A stretch of DNA of 64,000 nt, from the NCBI RefSeq assembly GCF_020382885.2, contig NC_058499.1:4821872-4885871 (forward strand), read 5' to 3'. Position numbers and translations under genes: made by a program. Positions 40,915 through 52,900 of the stretch are shown in pieces (the stretch's first letter is position 1; each line of letters opens with the position of its first letter). This DNA comes from Scatophagus argus. Lineage: Eukaryota > Chordata > Actinopteri > Scatophagidae. Below the pieces are notes generated by a model that was not told the DNA's origin, searched no databases, and saw only the letters and a list, made by a program, of their open reading frames with translations.

Positions 40915-43900
40915 TGCTCATCACGACACTGCCAAGAAAGCTGAGTCATGTAAGATGAGAAAAAAAGGCTCCTCATAGGATATAAAAAATGAATAAGATG
41001 GGGAAATTTTTAAACATAATGAGCAAGAGGAGTGTGTAATATTTAAAAACATCTGTCCAGAATCAGAAAAGGTTTGTTGGCTCGCAGGCTTGATGGCAGA
41101 TAAAGAAAAGCTGCGATAGAGCGAGAGTGGACATGAATGAAGGAGAGCGAGGTTTTCTAGCTGGCTAATGTGAAGAGGCGGGGCAAAGATGACAAGCGTG
41201 AGGCGGAGGTGGTAACGTGGCAAAACGTGGGAGAGGCTGTGTCACTGTTAGACAGCTCAGATACGTATATGTGGACATATTGTATCCGCACAGGGAGGCA
41301 GGGGGAGGCTGGCGCAGCAGACAGGAACCACACGAGCAGCGGGAGGAGCCGCGAGAAGAAAGGCTGCACGGCAAATAAAACTCCACGCCCCTCTGCCGAG
41401 CATCCATTTACTGAGCAGCTGATGTCTGCTGCTTCACTGGATGCGCACAGACTCAGCAGTAACAGAAGAAGAAGAACACTACAGTGCACTGTGGCTCTGG
41501 TGGGTTTGGATCACAGCACCCAGGCAGCAAAAGAAGTCTTCGAGCACGCACTGGGTCATTTCTGAAGAGGTTCGTTGCATCATTTGTGCAAGAAATGCTG
41601 CATGTGTTTCACCTCAGAGGGAAGGAGTATTTTAAACACAGAATCTAACTGAAGCTGCTGTGTGAAAACTATCAGAAGAGGATCTGGAGGTTTTCTGAGG
41701 CTCATACAACTGATTAGCACTGAGGAGTAGCTTAAGAAAACTGCAGTCTTTTCGCTTTTGTCTACCCGGGATTCTACAGGTTGCTCTCAAGTATTTGGTT
41801 CAGATCAAGTTACAAACATGACCACCATGCAAAAGCTGCTGCAGCTGCCGGTGAACGCGGTGAACATCGTGAAGACGGTGCAGAGTCAGGTCCAGGGCCA
41901 GGAGGAGGATAAAAGCCCCGTGCTGACCCCTGACAGTGGGCAGCAGGCCTGGTACAGCGCCCTGCAGCCCGATGAGCTGCGCCACCTCCGGTCTGGAGGC
42001 ACAGGAGGAGGAGGAGGAGGAGGAGGAGGTGGGGGGGACCAGGAGGAACGAGGACCACAGGAGGAAGGTGGCGGAGGTGGTGGCAGTTTCCAGTCTCAGC
42101 CTTTGCGGTAGGGGATACCAGGACCTGTTCAGCCCTTACAGTTATATTTAAGGGCATTTAGATGCTCCCTTTCCAGGGCAGATTGTAATGAGTACAAACT
42201 ACCTGACTGATTGCTTTTGTATTGTGAAATGCGGGATCATTTTTTTGCCTCTTCGTATTAATAAAGCTATTAAAATGTTGATCTTCTGCAGCATGTTACA
42301 AAGGATGGCAAGCAGGCCATGCTTTACTTTGAAGGCTCACAAACCCAAAAAGTGGGAAACTGTTAATATAAAACCTCCATGTGCACAGATTAAAAAGAGC
42401 AGCTGCTGTGTGGAGTGTGTAGTCTGTAGTACAAACAATGTATTGACTTTAATTAGGGATGCAAATACTGATTATCTTGCTTTGTATGATTTCCTTTTCT
42501 AACCAACTAGTTGTTTTGTCCCTAAAATGTCAGAAAATAATGAAATTACAGAAGCTTTTGTCAAACCAACAATCTGAAACCCAAAGACATTCAGTTAACA
42601 ATGACATAAAACAGAAAATATTTACATTGGACAAGACGGAAACAGAAAACGCTGGGCATTTTTCTTTGTAAGAATGACTCAAAGGATTCATTTATTAGCA
42701 AAATCATTGCCAGGTCATCAACTTAACATTAAATTGTCTTCATACAGGACTGTGGATTGTTGCTCACAAATAGATGTTTGCAACATGTGACTTAGCTTTA
42801 TTTTTAAGGACCACAATTCGGAAAATATGGGAAGCACTGGCATTAGACCTGAAGAAACACTGAAGAAGAAGAATTAGCTCGAAAGAAACATAAACAGACT
42901 TGTGAAAGACATTAGAGGAGGGAAAAAAGGCACCAGTTCACTTACTAGATTATTTTTATTGTACGCGGTGAGAGCTTTACTGAAGTACATTTCTGGCTGG
43001 TTCAAGCGGGCACATTTTACAAAATTTACAAACAAGAAACTCCAAGTCTCTGCTAAAAGACTGAGCTTATGTAAAACAGCCTCACAAGCTGCTTATAAAT
43101 GCAAGCTGCAACTCTCCAATCGTTCCTCTGATTTATGCAAATACATTTCCACATCTACTGGTTTTTGATGTTGTTGCAGTCTTGCAGGGCGCTGTTCTCG
43201 GTGATCAAAATGACATTGCGTCTGAAGTTGTACCACTGAACACTGGGCCCACTTCCATGGAGACTTTCCAGCTGGAGAGTCCTGCCGATCGCCTGGCTTT
43301 GGAGCCGGGTAACCTGACCGTTGTCGTACTCTCTTGTACCACAGCAGGTTAAATAATTCAGCGCTGTTTGTAAATTCAGCTGTTGTTCGGCAGGACAGGA
43401 AAAAAAAAAAAATCCAGAGAAATGAGAGAACCAGTGTTGGTATAGAATTACTGTGGCCCTTTGGGCATGAGCCGAGACGTATGAGCGCAGTCAGTGGGTC
43501 GTTTTTCCTGTCGGTGCACAAGATGAAGCTTTATTTCTAAAATAATTCACTGAGGTGGCATTTATACTTTGTTAAAATACATCACAGTTGAGCAGATAGA
43601 TTATGAAGTTCCCTGGGGTAGTTGACTTTTATTTATTTATGTATTTATTTTTTCCTGAAACTGCTTTGGAGTATTTTGCACTGCAGGAAAGAAAAGTTTT
43701 AGTGTATAAAATGGTGAAGGAAATGTTTCTCTTTTCTTACAGGAAGTAACAGGGTTTTTCTCTTCAGTCTGAACAGCATTGCTGTTTTTGAGCAATCATT
43801 TGTGTCACTGTTATTACCGCCAAAACACTTACTAATAATGCAGTGATTGCAGACGACCATTCTTTGACAGTTTTAATGTTTGACCACTGCAGCAAATGTT

Positions 43901-46900
43901 ATCAGTGTTTTCAGGTCCGCTTTTAATTAGACATTCATGCTGCGTGTTTGATGACAAACACGCAGCATGAATCCCTGACACGTTATTAATTAATGGCTGA
44001 TGGCGGTGGTAAACAGACAAGTGCTGTACAACAAATTAAGTCCTTGTTTGGGAGGTTTCTCTCCCCTTCCTTTACATTGTCTGATAGCATTTAAAGTTTA
44101 CCTGTAGAGTTGGCCAGTAAATATTGATTTAGTTAGTGATTTCCTGTCCGTTGATAACATCCAGAGAAATAAAGTGGTTTTAGATGAAGAGAGTGAGAGC
44201 ATACTAAGAACAAGGTCAACGCGACATCATGCTGCAGCAGGGTGGTTCACTGAGGCTGTTGAAAATGGAAAATATGCCTCTTTTATATATACGCTCTTCC
44301 CTGTACAATTTCTGAGCTTCAGTGCAAAATCGTGAGTCTGGAAAGAAGCTCAGACGGCGAAATGCGGTGCCTTCGGCTGACGGTGATTTACTGCACATTT
44401 TTACTGCAGTGTTAATCCGTCGGTCAAGTCTGCCTCTTTGGTCTGAAATTTCGTAAAAGCATGGGGAGGACCATCGTGAAATTTGGTAGACAAACATTCA
44501 TGGTGCTCAGAGGAGGAATCCTAACGACTTTGGTGACCCCCTGACTTGTCCGCCATTTTGCCAGGTTGACATTTTTGGTTTTGAGTGAAGCATCAACAGC
44601 TGTTTGAGGGATTGTCGTGGAAGTTTGTCATGCATGTTGACCTCAGCGTGAACTGCAGTGACTCCAGTGGAAAGTTTTCATTTAGTGGCATAATCGGTTA
44701 AATAATTTAATTTGTTCAATGCTGTGGTTTGTGGCTCAATTAATTCATTCTCAGCGCAAACTGTACTTTGTGTTTACAGGATTGGTATACTGAGATCTAA
44801 ATGTTAACGTAGAGATGTTAGCATTTAGCTCAAAGCACCGCTGTGCCTTCTGTACAGCCTCACAGAGTCAGCTGGCTCTGGACTCTTAATCTCGTTCTGA
44901 TATTGATTTATTTATTTATTGGTGGTTTGCTGAACACGGACAGCATACATGTGAAAACACTAACCTCAATTCACCGTTGCCGTGTTAGCTAAGGGCTGTT
45001 TTTCATCTGCAATCCCTGGACAGTAACTTTGTTGTGTATGAGGTATGGGAAAAGAAATACACAAACAAATAACAAATCTGGCCAAGAAATGTATCACCAC
45101 TAGCTGGCTTTTTTTTTTTTTGATGTTTTCGGTTTGACTTTTCTTTTCTTTGTCACTTTAAAAGAAAAACTCTGCAGGTTTAGGAGCTGACATCAAAGGC
45201 AGTGGATGGAGGAGGTTTCAGGCTGCAATGAAGTGACTAGTTGATAGAAATGTTCTCATTTCCGGAGTCTTGGCCACAGGCCGCGACCCGTCTTCACAAT
45301 TTCGCAGGGAGAAGTGAACTAGTGAGACCATAATTTTCTGCTGGAAATCAGCATTGGTGTTACTCATCCTCATGTCTGGCCTGTCAGTGCTTTGGGCAGT
45401 TTATCTTTGCATTTTCTCAGAGTTTATACTTTTTAATTTGTTTTGGGACGCAGCCACACACATTTGTAACCAAGAAACCAGCTTCAGTTCACGGCTCGCA
45501 TCCAAAAATAATCCGTCACAAATAGCATTTTATAGATACTGTCAGGTTTTAATTCGACACTCTTTGATGAATTTAGGTCTTGAAGTGTATGCGCTATATT
45601 ATTCACGCAAGGAAATTATTAACACTTTGATGAGTGATGTAGACGAAAGCAGACATCCTTCTTAGTGCGCACACACACACACACACACACTTACAGACCG
45701 GCGGTGGAGTCGTGATACATCAACCGTGTTCTGCAGCGGCCACCTCCTCACAGACGACGAAGCCTCCGTCCGCTGCTGTTGCACAACCAAAGCAGATGAA
45801 ATATGTAGTATACCCCAACAACCAGCCAGTCATACGCAGGAAATATGTAAAACTACTGACCTCAGCTGGATGTGGCGGGAGCGTTGGTTTCAGTGTGTGG
45901 TATTCACTGCATGTAGTAGAACAAAGTCTGAAAGTTAAAAGAGGTTCAAATCAGAAGAGGCTGTGAAGACCAGAGAACATACACAATCTGCACCATCTTC
46001 TGAACAGGTTGTTTCACTTTTAGAAAATGTTTAGCATCTGGTTCTCGGTCAGCTAAAGGACTGATGAGGTGCAAGTAAGTCACATTACGAAAGACTTCAT
46101 ACATTGAATTTGGGTGAAATTCATCTGCTGCGAACGGGCCTGAACTGTCCACCACTGAAATTAATTTCATGCTTAAAACAAACAAGCGAACAGGATAAAA
46201 TGCAAAACCTGTTCAGCAGAGTTAATAAGAGTACATTTACATGAATATAAGAGGTCTTCCATTGCCTGGATTGCATTGTATCCACCTTGCAACACCTGTT
46301 GGGTGGCCGTCTGAGTGGCGTGAGTCGGGTCCTGCAGTCCCTGCAGCAGCACATCTCAGTGTTTCAGCTCAGCACCACAGACCTTCAGTCCCTTGTGGAA
46401 AGACTGTCAGATGCAACAAAGGAGATGCAGAAAGCCAGGAAATCACTTAAATTAATTTCATTGCATCCTTTGTTGCCTTGGAAACTAGTTGGGAGAAATG
46501 TGTGGCTCTGCAGCTATTTAATCACCCCACTCACCACCAACCAAACCCCACCCTTAGTTCCCACACTTCCACATGACATTTTGATCTTTGACTCCAGTGG
46601 GTTAGGGTTCCAACACTTCACTTGGAAACGACAGTATCTGCATCGTGATAATTAACAGTCATTCTTGAGGACACTGAAAATATCTATAAATCTGTTGCAT
46701 CAAGAAATATCTGCTATCCTGATTCGAGGGTTTAAGAGAAAGTTGAGTTTCATCTACGCACTCTTCAGGAGCAGATGGACTGTTTTTTTGGATTTTTTTT
46801 ACATGAAGCACTTTTTCATGAAGATGTTGAAGTATATAACTGTATTCTTTTTCTCGATAATAGACAGCAGCAAAACAGATATTAAGGCTGTTTGAGAAAT

Positions 46901-49900
46901 GTCATCAATCAGTAATCAGTAACAAAGATCCGGTCTGCACTCTGACTGCTGGCAGGTTTGGTGGGAGCTGGCGGTGTTGTTTACGTGCGTTTGCATTGCA
47001 GCAGGGTGGAGATGTCAGCTTAGATCCACTCAGATGTTCCCATCTCCCCGTCAGGGAGGGTGGGTGCACGTGGCTGCAGAGTTACAGACTGCCGTGAGCC
47101 TCACTAAATGTGAAAACCAAAACAACACATACTGTAGGCTGTTCATTAGTTCATGGTATTGTTACCAAAAATAAATACTTTTGTCCTCATTCTTTTCAGA
47201 AATACTAATACTAACTAACTGCCATAAAGTGTGTCACAGATATTCATGGTGTCTAGAGGGTGATTCCTAATAACTTAAAGGTCCCGTCTGCAGGTCATTA
47301 ATTAATCAATAAAATGAATCAGTAATTAAATAATTAATTCATAAAATGTCAATTGCAATTTGGTAAAGCTTAAGGTGACGTCTACAAATATTTTGTTTTT
47401 CCCAAAGATATTCAGCTGGAACAGTATCTTAACATCTTATTCCCGTGATGTTTGGTTATAGTGTTGTACTGGGTCACATTTTTAGCAAAACACTCACTGA
47501 ATTTTGTGTCACTTCTCTGAGATGTCAACATGTTTAAGGGATTATGTCATTTTCCAATTACCCGGCTTTTATGCGCTGCAGTTTCAAAGGTCTCCTTATT
47601 GTATAAACTGGATTCTCTACTTCAAAGGGAACAATTTGTGGGTCACACTTGCAGGCTTTGATAAGTTTTGAGCAAAAAAGGAATGTAAATTGTAATTCTG
47701 TATTTCTTGTTTGGGGCCTCGGTAATCAGGGTCTTTGGGTGTTTACTGAGAAAACGAAAAAATAAATAAATAAATAAATAAATACTGCCAAGCTGCGACC
47801 TAATTTTCAGCGTTTTCCTCCCACAGACACGATGACTTGAAGGAGATGCTGGACAGCAACAAAGACTCCTTGAAGCTGGAGGCAATGAAGCGGATTGTGG
47901 CTGTGAGTGTGAATAATGTTTACTGTGGGATGCAAGTGATCAGCATGTACTGCTGCATGTCGAGTGAAGGACAAAAGGTGTGGAAAGTTTTCCAAAAAAA
48001 AGCTGTTTGTTGCAACACAGCGTGCGTCATTTTATATTAAGTCAGACGAACGTAAAGACCCAAAGCGAAGGTCTCAGAGCTGCCATGAGAGATGCAGGTC
48101 ACACACAAACTGACACTGTAACAGACTTAATATCCTTCAGGTACAAGTCTGTGACAGTGTCAGTCTGTTACAGTGTCATACAAACTGACCCTGTAACAGA
48201 CTTAATATCCTTCAGGTATAAGTCTGTAACAGTGTCAGTCTGTTACAGTGTCATACAAACTGACACTGTAACAGACTTAATATCCTTCAGGTACAAGTCT
48301 GTGACAGTGTCAGTCTGTTACAGTGTCATACAAACTGACCCTGTAACAGACTTAATATCCTTCAGGTATAAGTCTGTAACAGTGTCAGTCTGTTACAGTG
48401 TCATACAAACTGACCCTGTAACAGACTTAATATCCTTCAGGTATAAGACAAACGTATGATGTAAGTACAGTGTGAGGAGATACAAACTGTGCAGTCATCT
48501 GCTGATTATTCAGTCTGTGTCCGATTCTTCCTTCTGAAGCTCCACACCCATCTTTCATTCATCATGTCTGCAGGACGGAGAACATGAAAGGGAAGGAAAA
48601 TCATGTTAAGCAGCTGGAATAAAACTGAAAAGAGTTTCACCTTCTCTCGCGGATGATTGAAACTCTTCGAAACCTGCCACCTTGTGCACTGCTGATTTGT
48701 GTGTGTGTGTGTGTGTGTGTTCTCTGCAGATGATCGCCCGAGGCAAAAATGCATCAGATCTCTTCCCTGCTGTGGTGAAAAATGTGGCCTGTAAAAACAT
48801 TGAGGTTTGTAATGAACAAAGCGTCATGTTTCTTCATGTATTATTTTCTCCTTGTCTTCAGCTTGTGAAGTTCTATGTTGTGAAAAAACCTGATTTATGC
48901 ATAAAATTTTTTTTAGTTTGCTTACTTGTAATTTCTACATGATCTTATCATGTTTTTGAAATCCCCGTCAGGCTTAGATTCATCTAACCTGAACAAAATT
49001 GCTTTTTTTTCTCCCTATTTTTAATTATTTTTAACATTTTTGCTTTATGCCTCCACTTCAGATTTGTCTCGAAGAAAATAACTGAACTAATCTGCATAAC
49101 TTGTTTCCCTCTTGCTGCTCCTCCCTGCAGGTGAAGAAGCTGGTCTATGTTTACTTGGTGCGATATGCTGAAGAGCAGCAGGATCTCGCTTTGCTCTCCA
49201 TTTCCACATTCCAGCGAGGGTTGAAGGTACAGCAGTTTTCATTAGCGTCAGTTTTGTCAGTGGAAAGAAAAACCCTTTTCAAAACTATAACTAAAGTGTC
49301 TTGGCTCTGTGGATGGAAGTATTGTTGTGCAGGTTTGCCCACAACTTTGGTCCAGACTGAAATATCTCAACAACTACTGGATGGATTGCCATGAATTTGA
49401 ATTCGTCTAAGACTTAGCCTTAGACTAGCTAACATTAGTTCAGTCCCACACTGCTGTCTTGTTATTGACATTTTGGACTGAACCATGTCAGTCAGCCATA
49501 TGACCCTGGTCAACCAAGAAGCAGAAATATTACTCCTGAATTTTTTTGCTCTTGTGTTTTCACAGGATCCGAACCAGCTGATCAGAGCCAGCGCTCTGCG
49601 AGTCCTCTCCAGCATCCGCGTCACGATCATCGTCCCCATAATGATGTTGGCCATCAAAGAAGCTGCCTCTGATATGTCTCCATATGTCAGGAAGACGGCT
49701 GCTCATGCCATTCCTAAACTCTACAGGTGACCTGCCAAGACTTGTTCAGTACCCGGGCACCAATGCCAAAACAACAGCTGTTCATGGTTCCGTGGTGCAG
49801 TTGTAAAGACTTGATGAAAGACGGTTGCTACTTATTGGCTTTTAATGTCTGATGCCTCCTAGTTACTGCTTGAACGGAGACTTTTATCACAATGATTAAA

Positions 49901-52900
49901 AGAAGCTTAAACTATAAATTATTAAGTCAGAAATCTGCTTTTGAGAATTTGTATTTGCAGCCTATAAGAGCGTCCTGCCTGATCCACAGTTTGAGAACCA
50001 CCAGACGATGGTGAAATTTTTGAGGAACAAATGATTGCTAACTCCTTCTCCAACATTTCTTATTTCCTGCTTTATTCCTCTTTGCTCTCAGTTTGGATCC
50101 AGAACAGAAGGACCAGCTGATTGAAGTCATAGAGAAACTCCTCGCTGACAAAACCACGGTGGGTTTTTGCACCACTGATCCAGTATTTTTCCACCAGATT
50201 TTTTACTTTTTACAAATTCAAATGCAAGTTTGAAAAACACAGAGAGCATGAAACATCATTACCAGCTTCTGTACGCAGCACCAGATTGCATTCAGTGCCT
50301 CAGTTGTTTCCATACTCATCACTTGTTTAACCAGTCTTTCTCTTCGCCTTCCATTTTTAGCGTAAGCTGTTGTAACTTCCAACAGAAATGCACCAAAAAT
50401 AGTGTTCAACTTAAGATGTAATTTTAAAATGATATAAGATAACTTGCTCTCCTGACATAAGGGATGAACTTGATGCTGACAACACCACCTGTTGTGCAAT
50501 TGAAAATATGCTGCAGTTGGTGGCAGGAAGTGTCGTGATGGCTTTTGAGGAGGTGTGTCCGGAGCGCATCGACCTGATCCACAAAAACTACAGGAAGTTG
50601 TGTAATCTCCTGATCGACGTGGAGGAGTGGGGACAGGTGGTCATCATCAACATGCTGACCCGCTACGCCAGGACGCAGTTCCTCAACCCAAACATCAATG
50701 TGAGTAAGAAACACACACTCAGTCCGTACTGTCCCAAAGAGACTCACCTCAGGCTTGTTCGCTTACCTGCTTGATAAGTTAGCTAGCAGCTAGGGGAACG
50801 GCTAACAATAATACACATTTATGATTTCACTCATTGGTCAAATGATAAGTGCTGTAGTCTATAAAATGACAGAAAATTGTGAAAAATGGTCCTCCACATT
50901 TCTGAGAGCGCAGTCTGATGGCACTGACACTCAAATTATTTATTTGTTTATTATTATTATTTATTTCTGCCCAGCAAACCAATCAAAAACATCAACAGTG
51001 TAGATGTTTTTGAAGCTGAAACAAATTTATCTGTTTTGCAGTTTTACTCCATGCACGCTGTGTTCTTAATAGAGACACTGCATACTCTATACCACACTGT
51101 GGTACATTCACTATATCAGTGAATTTAACCGCTTAATAAACCACATACTGTATTTGTTTAAATCACTGTCCATGCAAACTAAGAAACAAGTTTATTCATT
51201 GTATGCTGTCGCCAACAACAAATTTACATAGAAATAGGATTTTGGGAGATTACTGTGCAACAAAAGTGTATAGGTACATTTATTGCAATAATACAAGTTT
51301 TATTTTTTTGGATTAATTATATTCTTCCATTGTGACTGTGCAGAGGCACAAATCCTATCACGATTTTCGTCTTTCAGTGTTGCCAACTTGGTGATTTTTT
51401 TTAATCAGTTTTTCAGACCCCACCTGCCGACATTTTTCCCATAACCAGCTAGCAACAAATTGAGTCATTTTTCTTGCTGTGTTGAACATTGTTATTGTAG
51501 TAATTTGCAATGCATGTGGTGACAAATTGCTTCAGTGATTTTGCACTGCGTATTTGTCTTAGACAAGGAGGTCTAATGACAGTGCCTCTCATACACATTG
51601 TTTGTGTTTGTTTACAAATACATTCGAGAGCAAATCGCCATCTGGTGAGTTTTAGAGAGTTTTTAAACAGCCAGTAGCTACTTCCCATGGCAAGAGTGAC
51701 TTCTGCCTTGGTCTTTTTATCCCCCAGCAGGCTGTTTAATTCCCACTGTCTCTGCAGGAGTCCCTGTTGGAGGAGGGAAGCGGCGGGGACAAGACCTTCT
51801 ATGGGTCAGATGAAGATGAGGACGAGGATGAGGAGGAGAAAGAAAAGAAGGCTGAGGCTCCTGCCATGGCCAAGAGGAAGCCCTATGTGATGGACCCAGA
51901 CCATCGGCTGCTGCTGAGGAACACCAAGCCGCTCCTGCAGAGCCGCAACGCAGCTGTGAGACCACCACACTTTTGATTAAAACACACAACCTACATCAGT
52001 TTAAGACAGCGTGGCTCATTAACTCTCCTTCTGAGTCCGTTGCCATGGCAGAGACCATAATCATTTCTCTCCAGCATTATACCACGCTGAGCAGCAGGTT
52101 GGTGTTGGGAGTACTTGAGGTCTTATTAACGAGCATCCGTCCAGCTGAAGTGTCCATAAGAAGGACACCTAATCAAAGCTGACCTCTAATCACCGCACTG
52201 CGTTAGTGCTGCCGTGGTCACCTTGGAAGACCCGTCTTGTTCCATGTTAGATGTTATGAAACTCACCCGTCACACATTATTGTGCCTTTGTACTGCTGTA
52301 CGTAGTTCATGATTAACCCTGTTCTTCAGCCAACAAATGTGCTTCCTCATCTTGTATGCAGTTCAAGCGGCTTGTTTTGCACCTATTATGGAATTTATAA
52401 ATGGCTTGCCTACGTCCTGGTGTATTTAAATAGTTAAGTTGTTGTTGGCCTGTGTGAAGCTCTTATTTTCCTGTTCCCATAGAAATGTTTTCAAACACGG
52501 CAGAAAGTTATCGCTGAAAAAGCTCCAAAAAACCACCGCAATCCCGCTCAGCAGCAAATCACATAACTTGCATATATCAACACAATAACCGATGGAGACC
52601 AAAGCCAGAGCTAAAAGACATGAATGTTGGAGTTTGATTTGCCATGAGGCTAGAGACACAAATTCAAATTAATGCTAATGTTGCTAACACATTCATCACA
52701 ATGTCTTTTTGCGATTGCCATTGTATTTACAACCTGCTGTGCAGCCAAAAACGAGCAATTCATACAGATTTAACTTTTGTGCAATATGCGGCTTGAGGTC
52801 TCAACAGGCTTATAAAACACAGGCAGCACTTTCTTTTCTTGAATAATTTGCTAGTTTATTTCCTGGAATAAATGTTAACCTAACTTTTAGCTGAGAGCCA

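Larger units (their letters stand above)
36746..47826 (+). other. ap3b2: ap3b2 intron 1 (11 kb)
   Basis: This is the largest intron. It contains the REST site, a candidate alternative first exon (41818-42107), an unexplained protein-like antisense segment (43155-43379), microsatellites and dispersed repeats. Long first introns with regulatory content are usual in neuronal genes. Apart from the items listed separately I see no supported gene. Confidence 0.7.

Noticed and set aside
41170-41565. 131-codon plus-strand frame
   Set aside because: It looks like GC-rich leader or promoter DNA upstream of 41818; composition and residues are not protein-like, and there is no homology.
43093-43521. 142-codon minus-strand frame
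   Set aside because: It runs through a polypyrimidine tract as a run of aromatic residues. The neighbouring frame at 43155-43379 is the more coding-like one.
48106-48447. CRISPR-like array
   Set aside because: Units are contiguous with no variable spacers, and the sequence is vertebrate. It is an ordinary minisatellite.
47980-48459. 159-codon frame made of 25-residue repeats
   Set aside because: It arises because the tandem unit is 75 bases, divisible by three. It has no splice context or family resemblance and lies in an ap3b2 intron.
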